Assembly (NCBI GenBank): GCA_021713395.1
Contig: JAKJJT010000008.1
Location: 24,582 to 88,581 of the forward strand
DNA: 64,000 nucleotides
Source: Thiotrichales bacterium 19S9-11
GTDB lineage: Bacteria; Pseudomonadota; Gammaproteobacteria; Francisellales; Francisellaceae
Direction of reading: 5' to 3'
Of the stretch, positions 1-9,528 are shown piece after piece. A program made the position numbers and the translations under genes. Position 1 is the stretch's first letter. Each line of letters begins with the position of its first letter. Below the pieces are notes generated by a model. It searched no databases and was not told where the DNA came from. It saw only the letters and a program-made list of their open reading frames with translations.

Positions 1-2
1 TT

Positions 3-2384
3 AATAATGTCATTAGTATCATTAAAGGAAAAAAAGAAGTTGTCGTTGTTTCAGCTATTGGTAAAACAACGCAGCATTTACGTGATAGTATTGATCAAGC
101 AGTTTTAGGTCAAGATTACAAAAAATCCTTATTAAAAATTAAAAAGCAGCATGCATCAATTATTCAGTCAGTTGCAGCAAAGTCTTCAAAAACACTGATG
201 GACTTGATTGAAAAAAATATAGAAAATATTTCAGATTTATTAACAACAATGCATTTAACAAAAATAGTTAATGATAATATTCAAAACTATATTTTAGGTT
301 ATGGTGAAATTTGGTCAGCGAAAATTTTAACTGCAGCATTAAATCAGAAGAAAAAGAAGGCTCAATATATTAGTGCATTTGATGTTTTAATGGTTGATGA
401 TTCAAACTATCCTGTTCTAGTTGATTGGGAAAAAAGCCAACAAACACTAGACGAACTAGTAGATAAAAAATATTCAGGTGTTTATGTTATTACTGGGTTT
501 ATTGCGCGCAATGAAAAAGGTCATAGAACAATACTAGGTATGAATTGTAGTGACTATTCTGCCGCTATTTTTGCAAAGTTATTTAATGTTTCTGAACTTA
601 TAATTTGGACGGATGTTGAAGGTGTTTATAGTGCAAACCCTAGTCAAGTACCAACGGCAAGACAAGTTAAACACCTAGCTTATAAAGAAGCTTTAGAATT
701 AGCCTATTTTGGTGCATCAGTAGTTCATCCGTTAACCATTGGCCCAATGATGGAGAAGAAAATCCCCATCTACATTAAAAGTAGTTATAAGCAAGATGGC
801 ATTGGCACAGAGATATCTAATCGTGATGTAAAAGTAGAAAAAGATCAAGCTCGAATTAAAGGCCTTACTAGTGCTAATCAAGTTTCACTAATCAAAGTGC
901 AAGGTGCTGGTATGATTGGTGTTTCAGGGATTGCATCAAAAATATTTACAACGCTATATGAAGCAAATATTTCAGTGATGATGATTTCACAGGCAAGCTC
1001 TGAATATTCCATTTGTTTTGCTGTTAATGTTTCTGAAGGTAATAAAGCAGTTAAGTTATTAAGTAAAACATTTGCTTATGAAATTGAACGAGGTGTAATT
1101 GAAAAAATTCAAAATGATAAAAACTATAGTTTAATTACAGCGGTAGGTGATCAGATGAGAAATACGCCAGGATCACTAGCAAAAATGGTTAATCCTTTAG
1201 CGCATGCAAATATTAATATTCATGCTGTTGCACAAGGCTCATCAGAAAGAAGTATTACTTTAACCGTAAAAGAAGAATTTGAAACAGAAGCACTAAACTT
1301 AATTCATCAGGAGTATATTGACCACATAAATGAAGTTGCAGTTGTGATTATTGGTTGTGGAAATATCGCCAAAGCTTTGGTTGAGCAAATAGCCAATGCA
1401 AAAAGTAAGCTAGAAGGTTTAAGCATCAAATTTAAACTAGTTGCAATTACTAACTCAAAAAAGATGATCATTACGAATGATGACTTGATGCAATCAGATT
1501 GGCAGCAGATGCTAAAAAAATCTAAAAAAGCAGTTAACTTAGATGCAGTTTTGACACATCTTAAAGCGTTAAAAGTTAAGTATCGTCTTGTCATTGATGC
1601 AACAGATAGTATCGATGTTGCAAAAAGTTATTTGAAGTTTTTAAGTGCAGGTATATCAGTTATAACACCAAATAAATATGCAAATACGCTGACAATGGAT
1701 TACTATCATCAATTAAGAAAAGCACAATATGCGAACCCAAGTCAGTTTAAATATGAAACCAATGTTTGTGCTGGTTTACCTATTATTCAAACCCTTCAAG
1801 ATATGATTATAACTGGTGATAAAATTAAAGAAATTAAGGGTGTGTTTTCAGGAACATTAAGTTATGTATTTAATCAAATTAATTTAGGTGTTCGTTTTTC
1901 AGATGCAGTTAAGAAAGCATATGAATTAGGCTATACGGAACCCGATCCAAGAGAAGATTTATCTGGTATGGATGTAGCAAGAAAGCTTGTTATTTTGGCA
2001 AGGGAAATCGGCTTATCAGTAGAGATGAGTGATCTGAATATTCAGGATTTAACGCCTAAGGGATTAAAAAAATGCACGATAGATGAGTTTTTAAGTTCTC
2101 TTGATGCACATGATGATAAAGTAGAAAAGTTATTATCAGAAATAAAAGGTAATAAAGCAGGTATTCATTATATCGGTACGATTTCTGCAAGTGGCAAAAT
2201 ACAAATTGGCATTGATGCTTTTGAGCAATCAAGTGAATTTTCAAGGCTTCAAGGAACTGAAAATTTAGTAAAGATTCACTCAAAGCGTTATCATCAATAC
2301 CCTATGATTATTCAAGGGCCAGGGGCAGGGGCTGATGTGACTGCTGAAGGTGTTTTTTCAGATATATTAAAGGTTATTTACTAA
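3..2384 (+). CDS. thrA: Bifunctional aspartokinase/homoserine dehydrogenase (5' partial)
   Basis: This is the two-domain enzyme that phosphorylates aspartate and later reduces aspartate semialdehyde to homoserine. The frame is open from the first bases of the window, so the true start and the N-terminal KFGGTSV motif lie upstream; 793 codons are visible, against about 820 for E. coli ThrA. The kinase part shows TDVEGVYSANPSQVP and SYFGA-like segments, followed by two ACT-type regulatory repeats. The dehydrogenase part begins near VVIIGCGNIAKAL and contains TPNKYANT, GVFSGTLSYVF and YTEPDPREDLSGMDVARK. Two sites are unusual: the kinase LGRNGSDYSA motif reads LGMNCSDYSA, and the NAD(P) glycine motif reads GCGNIA. 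The stop overlaps the thrB start by one base (TAATG), implying translational coupling. Any threonine/isoleucine attenuator would be outside the window. Confidence 0.95.
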   Translation, partial: NNVISIIKGKKEVVVVSAIGKTTQHLRDSIDQAVLGQDYKKSLLKIKKQHASIIQSVAAKSSKTLMDLIEKNIENISDLLTTMHLTKIVNDNIQNYILGYGEIWSAKILTAALNQKKKKAQYISAFDVLMVDDSNYPVLVDWEKSQQTLDELVDKKYSGVYVITGFIARNEKGHRTILGMNCSDYSAAIFAKLFNVSELIIWTDVEGVYSANPSQVPTARQVKHLAYKEALELAYFGASVVHPLTIGPMMEKKIPIYIKSSYKQDGIGTEISNRDVKVEKDQARIKGLTSANQVSLIKVQGAGMIGVSGIASKIFTTLYEANISVMMISQASSEYSICFAVNVSEGNKAVKLLSKTFAYEIERGVIEKIQNDKNYSLITAVGDQMRNTPGSLAKMVNPLAHANINIHAVAQGSSERSITLTVKEEFETEALNLIHQEYIDHINEVAVVIIGCGNIAKALVEQIANAKSKLEGLSIKFKLVAITNSKKMIITNDDLMQSDWQQMLKKSKKAVNLDAVLTHLKALKVKYRLVIDATDSIDVAKSYLKFLSAGISVITPNKYANTLTMDYYHQLRKAQYANPSQFKYETNVCAGLPIIQTLQDMIITGDKIKEIKGVFSGTLSYVFNQINLGVRFSDAVKKAYELGYTEPDPREDLSGMDVARKLVILAREIGLSVEMSDLNIQDLTPKGLKKCTIDEFLSSLDAHDDKVEKLLSEIKGNKAGIHYIGTISASGKIQIGIDAFEQSSEFSRLQGTENLVKIHSKRYHQYPMIIQGPGAGADVTAEGVFSDILKVIY

Positions 2385-3349
2385 TGCAAAATGTAGAAAT
2401 AAATACAGATATAAAATTAGTTAAAGCATTTGCACCAGCCAGTAGCGCAAATTTTTTAGTTGGGTTTGATCTTATAGGTTTCCCCATTAGCGGGGTTGGT
2501 GATGAAGTCACTCTAATTAAACGAGATGATCAGAAGCTTAATATTGTAGAGATAACAGGTGTTGATGCTAAACTACTTTCAGATGATATGTCAAAAAATG
2601 TTGTTACTATCGTCATTGAACAATTTATTAGAAAATATCAATTGAATATTGGTTTTGATATTTATTTAAATAAAGGGATAACCATTGGTTCTGGTATGGG
2701 TGGCTCTGCAGCTTCAGCCGTTGCTGCTACGATTGCAGTTAATAGTTTTTTAAAAACGCCATTATTGGTAGAAGATTTGCTTGATGATGCAATTTATGGT
2801 GAAAGTATCGTTAGTGGGGGGGCTTATCATGGTGATAATATCGCACCATCAATGCTAGGTGGCTTAGTGTTGCTACAGTCCTCTAAGCCAGTTAAAACAC
2901 TAAAACTCCCATCATGTGAACTATATGCTGCAGTTGTTTGCCCAAAAATGCAGATTGAAACAAAGATGGCACGCACATTATTAAAAGAACCATTTGAATT
3001 AGATTTGGTCGTAAAACAAAGTGCAGCATTAGCAGCTGTTATTGCAGCGCTATATAAAAATGATAAGTCGTTATTAAAATCGCATTTAGAAGATATTTTA
3101 ATTGAGCCTAGAAGAAAGCATTTAATTAAAGGTTTTGATCAAGTTAAGTCAAAAGCAATGAATGAGGGTGCATTAGGCTGTGGCATTTCTGGCTCAGGTC
3201 CTTCAATGTTTGCTTTAGCTGAAAATGAGTTCAAAGCAAATAAAATTGCACAGGCTATGAAAGATGAATTTTTAGCGCTTGATGTTGACGCAAGCCATTG
3301 GGTTACTTTACTGGAAGCAGATGGCGCAAAAGTGATTGAAAAAACTTAA
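2384..3349 (+). CDS. thrB: Homoserine kinase, GHMP family
   Basis: This enzyme phosphorylates homoserine with ATP, the fourth step to threonine, in the cytoplasm. The 321-residue protein matches the family length. It has the three GHMP motifs: PASSANFLVGFD at about 18-29, the phosphate loop GSGMGGSAAS at about 102-112, and the glycine-rich GCGISGSGPSM near residues 260-270. It starts on the ATG that overlaps the thrA stop and is followed by thrC after 15 bases, so the three genes form one operon in the classical order. Confidence 0.95.
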   Translation: MQNVEINTDIKLVKAFAPASSANFLVGFDLIGFPISGVGDEVTLIKRDDQKLNIVEITGVDAKLLSDDMSKNVVTIVIEQFIRKYQLNIGFDIYLNKGITIGSGMGGSAASAVAATIAVNSFLKTPLLVEDLLDDAIYGESIVSGGAYHGDNIAPSMLGGLVLLQSSKPVKTLKLPSCELYAAVVCPKMQIETKMARTLLKEPFELDLVVKQSAALAAVIAALYKNDKSLLKSHLEDILIEPRRKHLIKGFDQVKSKAMNEGALGCGISGSGPSMFALAENEFKANKIAQAMKDEFLALDVDASHWVTLLEADGAKVIEKT

Positions 3350-3364
3350 GGAATAATAATTAAT

Positions 3365-4651
3365 ATGAAATTTCATAGTACTAGATCAGATACAGAACAA
3401 CTACTTATTTCAGAAGCAATGATGCAAGGACTAGCGCCAGATGGTGGGCTTTTTATTCCAGATCATTTTCCAAAGCATTTATTAGAAGACTTTAATCAGG
3501 TTACAAGTTATCCTGAATTTGCTTATCATGTTCTAAAGCCTTATTTTCAATCAGATGAGTTAGCTGATCAGCTTGAAGCGATTTGTCATGAAGCTTTTAA
3601 TTTTGAGTTACCAATAAAAATTTTAGATACATATAACTTAGTGCTTGAGCTATTTCATGGGCCAACCTTATCATTTAAAGATTTTGGCGCACGCTTTTTA
3701 GCAAGTTGTCTAAGTCGACTAGCAACAGAAAAGCCGTTTACAATTTTAGTTGCAACTTCAGGTGATACAGGCTCAGCTGTGGCAGCAGCGTTTCATAATA
3801 AGCCAAATATCCGAGTCGTAGTTTTATACCCAAAAGGTAAGATTTCATTAAGACAACAACAACAGATTACCTGCTGGGGAGATAATGTATTAGCCGTTGC
3901 AGTTCATGGTTCTTTTGATGACTGTCAGCAATTAGTAAAAAATGCTTTTGAGGAATCTTGGTGGCAGGAAAATACAAAATTAAATACGGCTAATAGTATT
4001 AATATTGGTCGCTTACTACCCCAATCAACTTACTATGCTTATAGCAGTTGGCAATATTTTTTACAAACAGATGAAAAAGCAAATTTTATTGTGCCCTCTG
4101 GTAATATTGGTAATGTTTCAGCTGCTTATTGGGCAAAACAAATGGGCTTTCCAATTGAAAAGCTAGTTTTATCTCAAAATGCAAATAATATTGTTGGTGA
4201 ATATATTGAAACAGGTGCCTATACACCAAAAAAAAGCATTGAAACATTAGCAAATGCAATGGATGTGGGAAGTCCGAGTAATTTTGAGCGCTTGCTAAAC
4301 CTATATCCAAATTTTGATGACTTTATCAAAGGAGTAAAAGTCATTAGTTCTGATGATAATTCAATCAAAGAAACAATTAGAAAAGTTTATCAAACTTATA
4401 ATGAAATAATATGTCCGCATACAGCAACAGCATTTTATGCAAGAAGCTTCTTAGCAGAAGATAAAGCATATATTATTGTAGCAACGGCACATCCAGCAAA
4501 ATTTGAACAAGTAATTGAACCTGTTTTAAGCTTAAATGTGCCAGCCCCCCATAAGCTGCAAGCCTTAATTGATAAAAAACATAGTCAGGTTGAGATTAGT
4601 CCAAACTTAAAAGACTTATCTACAACCTATAGACAGTACTTTGATGTTTAG
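3365..4651 (+). CDS. thrC: Threonine synthase
   Basis: This is the PLP enzyme that converts O-phosphohomoserine to threonine and phosphate. The 428-residue length is typical. The PLP lysine is K105 in GPTLSFKDFGARF, and the phosphate-binding segment ATSGDTGSAVAAAF follows. The later NSINIGRLLPQ and PSGNIGNVSAAYWAK motifs are also characteristic. The start ATG is preceded by a GGAATAAT stretch. It is the last gene of thrABC; its stop overlaps by four bases the stop of the convergent lipoprotein gene, and no hairpin terminator is visible between them. Confidence 0.96.
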   Translation: MKFHSTRSDTEQLLISEAMMQGLAPDGGLFIPDHFPKHLLEDFNQVTSYPEFAYHVLKPYFQSDELADQLEAICHEAFNFELPIKILDTYNLVLELFHGPTLSFKDFGARFLASCLSRLATEKPFTILVATSGDTGSAVAAAFHNKPNIRVVVLYPKGKISLRQQQQITCWGDNVLAVAVHGSFDDCQQLVKNAFEESWWQENTKLNTANSINIGRLLPQSTYYAYSSWQYFLQTDEKANFIVPSGNIGNVSAAYWAKQMGFPIEKLVLSQNANNIVGEYIETGAYTPKKSIETLANAMDVGSPSNFERLLNLYPNFDDFIKGVKVISSDDNSIKETIRKVYQTYNEIICPHTATAFYARSFLAEDKAYIIVATAHPAKFEQVIEPVLSLNVPAPHKLQALIDKKHSQVEISPNLKDLSTTYRQYFDV

Positions 4652-7600
4652 TTGGTAGGATTACTAGGGATATTAGTAACTAGTAAGCCAGAGTCATAAC
4701 CAACATAAACAGAGCTGTTATTTCCTTTATAAACAGTATGTATTGTATTTGAACCATCACCAAATCCATCATTATAACCAGGATAGTTCCAGCTTAGATC
4801 TGATATATTAGATACATCAGTTGTAGCGAGTCCATTATTAGAACCAACATATAATGTATTACCATCAAGCATTAAGCTGTTTATCACGTTGTAGTTAAGC
4901 CCTGTTATTGGATTTTCCAACGTAATCGTTTTTTCTGTGCTGCTATCATTGTAATTTTCTATTACTAAAAGACCTGATCCTTGTGTTCCAAGATAGATAT
5001 TATTAGCATCTACAACAACAGCAGATAAGTTGTTATTGCTTATACCTAAAAACTTAGTGCAGTCTGCTATGCTTTCACTGTTTATTGAGCAAGTATATAA
5101 ACCGTCATCACTTGTCGTTGCATATAATGTGCTATTATCATTAAAGTAATATAAGTCTGTTACATTATGACCAGAAAGGGTTTCTGTCCAAACTAAGCTA
5201 TTAATATCATCACTATTTGCAGTAGATATTTTAAGACCATCAGTTGTTCCAACAAAAACATTTTTATCATTTGTTGTTACATCTTTTACATCTACAAGGT
5301 TGCCACTATCATCACTCTTTGTCCAAGAGTAATAGTGGTTTGTAGTGCCAGTACCGTTTTCTTGTATATTTTCTAGATTATAAACATAAAGTCCTGGAGG
5401 AACATATCGATCATTAGTGTAATATTTAGCAGCTAGATAAAGATTTTTTGAATCAACAGCAACTGATTGGCCACGAACATTACCTATAATTGTTTCCCAG
5501 CTATAGCTGCCATCATTTAGATCTGAAACCAAATGCCCTTGCGATAATATATTTCCATCAATTGTGTAGATATAATTATTCTCAGTTTTTGCAACACCAA
5601 TGACTGCTGGAAAATGAGAAACACCAACACCGTTTAATAGTGAGATTCTAGTTAAAGAGTCTGATGACGCGTCAACTGGATTTAAAACAGCTAGATTAGA
5701 ACCAGCCATATAAATATAGCCTTCTTTATCTTCATAGACCTTAATAGGAGATGATGATAGTAAACCTTGGCCTTTTGAGTTAATAATACTATCATAAGAA
5801 AATGTATTATTTTCAAATTGTGGATTCATAATAACGGATACACCTAAACTATTTAAAGCTACGCTACCAGTTTTATTGCTACCAAGTACAACCTCATGGT
5901 TTGTATTATCAATATATATGCTATAGATATTATTACTTATTATTGGGCTGTTATCTTCAGAAGTATTTTCAAGATGTCCTACTTGATTTAGATCTTGATC
6001 GAAAACATATAAACCATTTGTTTCCGTTCCAATATAGAGGTTGCCGTTTTCATCGCCAGCAACAACGTTAACTCCTTGGTCAGCTAATATAGTTGGTTCA
6101 CTTCCCCAAGTATTTCCATTGTCACTAGAAATATAAACACCATTATTAGTAGCAGCATAAACGTCACTGCCATTGACATAAACGTTATTCACATTAATGT
6201 CTGGTAGTTCTTGATTCCAAGAGCTGCCATTGTCTGATGAGATAAATAAACCATTATTAGTAGCGGCATAAATGCTATTATTAGCTACATAAGTATAATG
6301 AACTTGATTACCTTTTAATGTATTAGTCCAGGTATAATTATGTTTATCTTCTCCTTGACTTAATTTTGAAGAAATTAATAAACCACTATTTGTGCCTAAA
6401 TAAATTTTTTGATCAGTATCTACAAAAACTGAATTTAATAAATTATAATATAAGCCATCTGCAGCTGTTAGGTTTATCCAGTTAATGCTTACAAAATTAC
6501 CCTCGCTATCAAACATTTTTGTACCAATTGATAGGCCAGCAGCAGTTGCAACATAGATGGTATCATTGTTATCTATAAATATGCCTTTAGTTGCATAATT
6601 TGAAATATCATCATTTTCTCTAGATGTGTTTTGAGGTAAGTTGTAATACTCAGGATAGTTATTAATTGTCAATGGTTCATCAATTTGTGTTGTTTTGTCA
6701 TTGCCAATCACATTAATAAAGACATCAGGATAAGAAGATGTGTCAACATTTCCAGGGTTATATTCAACTGTAAATTCACATGACTCTAAAGGTCTTAGCG
6801 TTTTGCCAACACAAGTACTAGCACTATCATTAGTTGTAAAGTTATTTGACAGTTGAGAGTAAGCAAGGCTTAATCCACTTACATTATACAAACTATGATT
6901 TGTAACAGAAATCTGAACTTCATTATTAACATTACTATTTGTTGTAATATGACTAGATGAAGTAATACCTGCATTTAATTTTGTAGGTGTGTCACCTTGA
7001 AGTAAAATTTCATTTGAAGCATTGGCATTTCCGCCGATAACTTGGAACTTATCGTTACCATATGGATTATTGCCTGCATTTAGTGTGACGTAGCATTGGC
7101 CAAATCCATTGACTTTGTAGTTGCCATTACCATCAGTTTGACAGTTTGTATCTATCTTATTGATGTGTAAGTTGCTTAAGTCAGAAACTTTAAGCCCAGT
7201 TGCATCAACAGGTGAAGCATTGTAAATAGTAATCTTAGCATTATCATAAGGATTTAACGTAATTTCACTTGTGCTATTAGCTTGTTCAGAAGCTATTTTG
7301 ATTATTGGCTTAAGTACTTCAACATCAGACTTAACTGCATCATCAATATTATTGTTTGTCATTGTATAGTTAGAAGTACTTTTTGTTTTTGAGCTTGTCG
7401 TTGTTGCTTTTACATCAACGGTACATGATTTGCTATTATCTAAAATACCCGTACAGTTTGAGTTACTAAAAGATAACCCATCGGTTGAATTAAATTGAGC
7501 ATTAGAAAATTCGACGTCAACGCCTGTGTCGTTTTCTACTGTGATTGTTTTATTTTTATTATCATCGTTGCCAACAAACTGAGGGTTTTGACTCGTTAGT

Positions 7601-8061
7601 GACTTAACAATAAAGTGATTAACTTGTGTTTTTAGCGCTTGGCTATCTATTGTTGCAGTCACATAAAATGATACGATATGATTACTAATAATATTACGAG
7701 ACTGATCATTTGGTGTTAAAGTAATATTACATGAACTACTAGTTGTTAAGTCATCACATGTATTCTTAACATTAAAATATTGAGCGTCTTGTTGATTAGT
7801 AAAATGAATAGAAACATTACTTGCAGTTGCACTATCTGAACTGGTTGTTCCTAGTTGTAAATTGTTTGAATCAGATGCTAGTGTAACATCAATTGGATAG
7901 TCAAAAGAAACAACAGCCACATTGTTTCCAGCGTGGCTGCTTGCTAATGAATAAGTAGCAGCTTGGTTAGATGATATATCGCTATCATTACACCCAAACA
8001 TAGCTATAGAGGCAGAAGTTAATACTAAAGCTTTTATTGTTTTATTTGTTATATTTTTCAT
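4648..8061 (-). CDS. Large secreted lipoprotein with Ig-like modules and beta-propeller repeats
   Basis: No specific family was recognised. The 1137-residue protein begins with a basic/hydrophobic signal peptide ending in MFGC, a slightly unusual lipobox, so it is probably a lipoprotein. Residues about 30-470 hold at least four beta-rich modules, each with a Cys pair in the pattern C-x(n)-SC-x-(V/F)-x-V, as in choice-of-anchor or ASH-like Ig domains. Residues about 485-1130 hold about ten or eleven repeats around the pattern (I/V)Y(V/A)(G/A)TxxGL, two of them followed by SSDNGxxW, the signature of BNR/two-component-regulator-type propeller blades. There is no catalytic motif and no kinase domain. 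It stands alone, convergent with thrC. A surface-exposed binding or sensing role is inferred only from its architecture. Confidence 0.75.
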   Translation of the reverse strand: MKNITNKTIKALVLTSASIAMFGCNDSDISSNQAATYSLASSHAGNNVAVVSFDYPIDVTLASDSNNLQLGTTSSDSATASNVSIHFTNQQDAQYFNVKNTCDDLTTSSSCNITLTPNDQSRNIISNHIVSFYVTATIDSQALKTQVNHFIVKSLTSQNPQFVGNDDNKNKTITVENDTGVDVEFSNAQFNSTDGLSFSNSNCTGILDNSKSCTVDVKATTTSSKTKSTSNYTMTNNNIDDAVKSDVEVLKPIIKIASEQANSTSEITLNPYDNAKITIYNASPVDATGLKVSDLSNLHINKIDTNCQTDGNGNYKVNGFGQCYVTLNAGNNPYGNDKFQVIGGNANASNEILLQGDTPTKLNAGITSSSHITTNSNVNNEVQISVTNHSLYNVSGLSLAYSQLSNNFTTNDSASTCVGKTLRPLESCEFTVEYNPGNVDTSSYPDVFINVIGNDKTTQIDEPLTINNYPEYYNLPQNTSRENDDISNYATKGIFIDNNDTIYVATAAGLSIGTKMFDSEGNFVSINWINLTAADGLYYNLLNSVFVDTDQKIYLGTNSGLLISSKLSQGEDKHNYTWTNTLKGNQVHYTYVANNSIYAATNNGLFISSDNGSSWNQELPDINVNNVYVNGSDVYAATNNGVYISSDNGNTWGSEPTILADQGVNVVAGDENGNLYIGTETNGLYVFDQDLNQVGHLENTSEDNSPIISNNIYSIYIDNTNHEVVLGSNKTGSVALNSLGVSVIMNPQFENNTFSYDSIINSKGQGLLSSSPIKVYEDKEGYIYMAGSNLAVLNPVDASSDSLTRISLLNGVGVSHFPAVIGVAKTENNYIYTIDGNILSQGHLVSDLNDGSYSWETIIGNVRGQSVAVDSKNLYLAAKYYTNDRYVPPGLYVYNLENIQENGTGTTNHYYSWTKSDDSGNLVDVKDVTTNDKNVFVGTTDGLKISTANSDDINSLVWTETLSGHNVTDLYYFNDNSTLYATTSDDGLYTCSINSESIADCTKFLGISNNNLSAVVVDANNIYLGTQGSGLLVIENYNDSSTEKTITLENPITGLNYNVINSLMLDGNTLYVGSNNGLATTDVSNISDLSWNYPGYNDGFGDGSNTIHTVYKGNNSSVYVGYDSGLLVTNIPSNPTN

Positions 8062-8234
8062 TAGTTTTACCTATTATTGCTTTTATTTTTTATATTGCTT
8101 TTATTACAATCCGAGCAACAATATACCTGATGGTTAAAATATAATCAACTTTTTTTTGAGATTTTTAAAATGATTCGTTAACTTCTTTGGTATATCTGAA
8201 ACTAGGTTAAAATGTTATAACGTTCAACATGAAA

Positions 8235-8251
8235 CTTATTTCAGAAATAAG
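8235..8251. repeat. Short inverted repeat upstream of sufE
   Basis: The arms CTTATTT and AAATAAG are perfect complements around CAG. It lies between the divergent lipoprotein gene and sufE. No T-run follows on either strand, so a terminator is unlikely; a protein-binding site is possible. Confidence 0.3.
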
Positions 8252-8297
8252 ATTTGCTTTTCAAACAAAATAATTTGATCTGTTTATGAACTTTATG

Positions 8298-8315
8298 TGA
8301 TAGAATTATTCTATC
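8298..8315 (+). promoter_or_regulatory. Extended -10 promoter overlapped by a perfect palindrome (sufE-hem operon)
   Basis: TGATAGAAT reads as an extended -10 (TGn plus TAGAAT) about 39 bases before the sufE ATG. The same bases lie within the perfect palindrome GATAGAAT-T-ATTCTATC (8299-8315). An operator covering the -10 box would suit repression of the sufE-hemD-hemX-hemY cluster. The -35 match is weak. The binding protein cannot be named; the palindrome is shorter than a classical Fur box. Confidence 0.45.
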
Positions 8316-8344
8316 TTTGAACGAAGTTATTTAGATGTAAATAA

Positions 8345-8773
8345 ATGATTAATACAAACATTACAGAGAAGCAAAAAGAAGTTGTTGAAAATTTTGAGTT
8401 TTTTGAAGATTGGCAAGAAAAGTATGCCTATCTAATAGGCTTAGGTAAGTCATTAGAAACCTTTCCAGAAGAGAAAAAAAATGATGAACACTTAATTAAA
8501 GGGTGTCAATCTTTAGTTTGGTTTGATGTTGAGCTTCGAGATGATGGACTGCTTTACTTTAGAGGTATTAGTGATGCTGCCATTGTTTCTGGATTGATTG
8601 GCCTTTTAATTCATATTTATAGTGGCCAGTCACCGGAGGCTATTCTGGCAAGTGAACCAGAGTTTATTAAAGAAATTGGTTTAGAACAGCATTTAAGCCC
8701 AACAAGGAATAATGGTTTATACTCAATGTTAAAAGCAATTAAAACTTTTGCTAGAGACTATGCCAACGTTTAA
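8345..8773 (+). CDS. sufE: SufE-type cysteine desulfurase sulfur acceptor
   Basis: SufE proteins take persulfide sulfur from a cysteine desulfurase (SufS/CsdA) and pass it to the Fe-S scaffold. The 142-residue protein matches the family length. It has the catalytic-loop motif IKGCQSLVWF with the acceptor cysteine at C54, and the conserved F(x)GISDAAIVSGLIGLL helix in the second half. It is not in a suf operon here: it precedes hemD and overlaps it by 14 bases if hemD starts at its ATG. Whether it is SufE or CsdE cannot be settled from the sequence. Confidence 0.9.
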   Translation: MINTNITEKQKEVVENFEFFEDWQEKYAYLIGLGKSLETFPEEKKNDEHLIKGCQSLVWFDVELRDDGLLYFRGISDAAIVSGLIGLLIHIYSGQSPEAILASEPEFIKEIGLEQHLSPTRNNGLYSMLKAIKTFARDYANV

Positions 8774-9515
8774 ACCATCTTATATTTACAATACTCGTCC
8801 AGGAACAAAAGGGCAAAAATTATCAAAATTGCTATCTAAAAGTGGCTACGAAGTCTACAGTCAACCAATACAGACAATTTCTCCACTAGTCATTGATCAA
8901 GGTTATATTGAAAAATTAAAAAATATCTCAAGCGCTTGGATTTTTATTAGCCCTTCAGCCGTTGACTGTTTTTTTAGTCAGGTAAAACTAGATGACTTAG
9001 ATTTAAAATATAAGCCTTTACTTTTAGCTGTTGGTTCAGGAACAAAAGATCAAATTTATAAGTATTTTCCTAATGCAGATATTATTTATCCAAAAGAAGA
9101 CCATGGTGCTCAAGCTTTATTGGAACAACTTAATAACCATCAACTTAATATTAATCATTATTTTATTTTTAGAGGTAAAACAGGCTCTGCATTACTCTAT
9201 GATACGTTAAGTCAGGTTTCTCAAGTTGAGTCAATTATTTGTTATCAGCGCATTACAAATAATGAGATTATTGATGGTAATTTAAATCGATTATTTTTAG
9301 CTCATCAGCCAGATATAATTATCACGACTAGTTTTGAAGCATTAGAGGAATTAAATCGCTATTATGCTAACGCAAACTGGTTAAAACATGCTTTAATTAC
9401 GGTTACAAGTAAGCGTATGCTAACATGGGCAAATAAGCAAGGTTTTAAGCGTACGCTCTTACTTAAATCATTAGATAATGAGTCTATTTTAAATGCAGTT
9501 CAGAAGCTTTCTTAA
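8760..9515 (+). CDS. hemD: Uroporphyrinogen-III synthase
   Basis: This enzyme cyclises hydroxymethylbilane to uroporphyrinogen III in heme biosynthesis. The family is poorly conserved, but YNTRPG near the N-terminus, the AWIFISPSAVDCFF strand-turn, LLAVGSGT and ITTSFEALEEL in the second domain fit. The start used is the ATG at 8760 (MPTFKPSYIYNTRP); an in-frame TTG twelve bases upstream (8748) is also possible. The gene overlaps sufE, and hemX follows after 13 bases from the GTG start. HemC, the usual upstream partner, is not in this window. Confidence 0.88.
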   Translation: MPTFKPSYIYNTRPGTKGQKLSKLLSKSGYEVYSQPIQTISPLVIDQGYIEKLKNISSAWIFISPSAVDCFFSQVKLDDLDLKYKPLLLAVGSGTKDQIYKYFPNADIIYPKEDHGAQALLEQLNNHQLNINHYFIFRGKTGSALLYDTLSQVSQVESIICYQRITNNEIIDGNLNRLFLAHQPDIIITTSFEALEELNRYYANANWLKHALITVTSKRMLTWANKQGFKRTLLLKSLDNESILNAVQKLS

Positions 9516-9528
9516 AAGGAGATAATTG

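Noticed and set aside
198..2384. An internal ATG at 198 as the thrA start
   Set aside because: The same frame is open to the window's first bases and encodes aspartokinase-like sequence (VVVVSAIGKTTQHL), so the start is upstream of the window.
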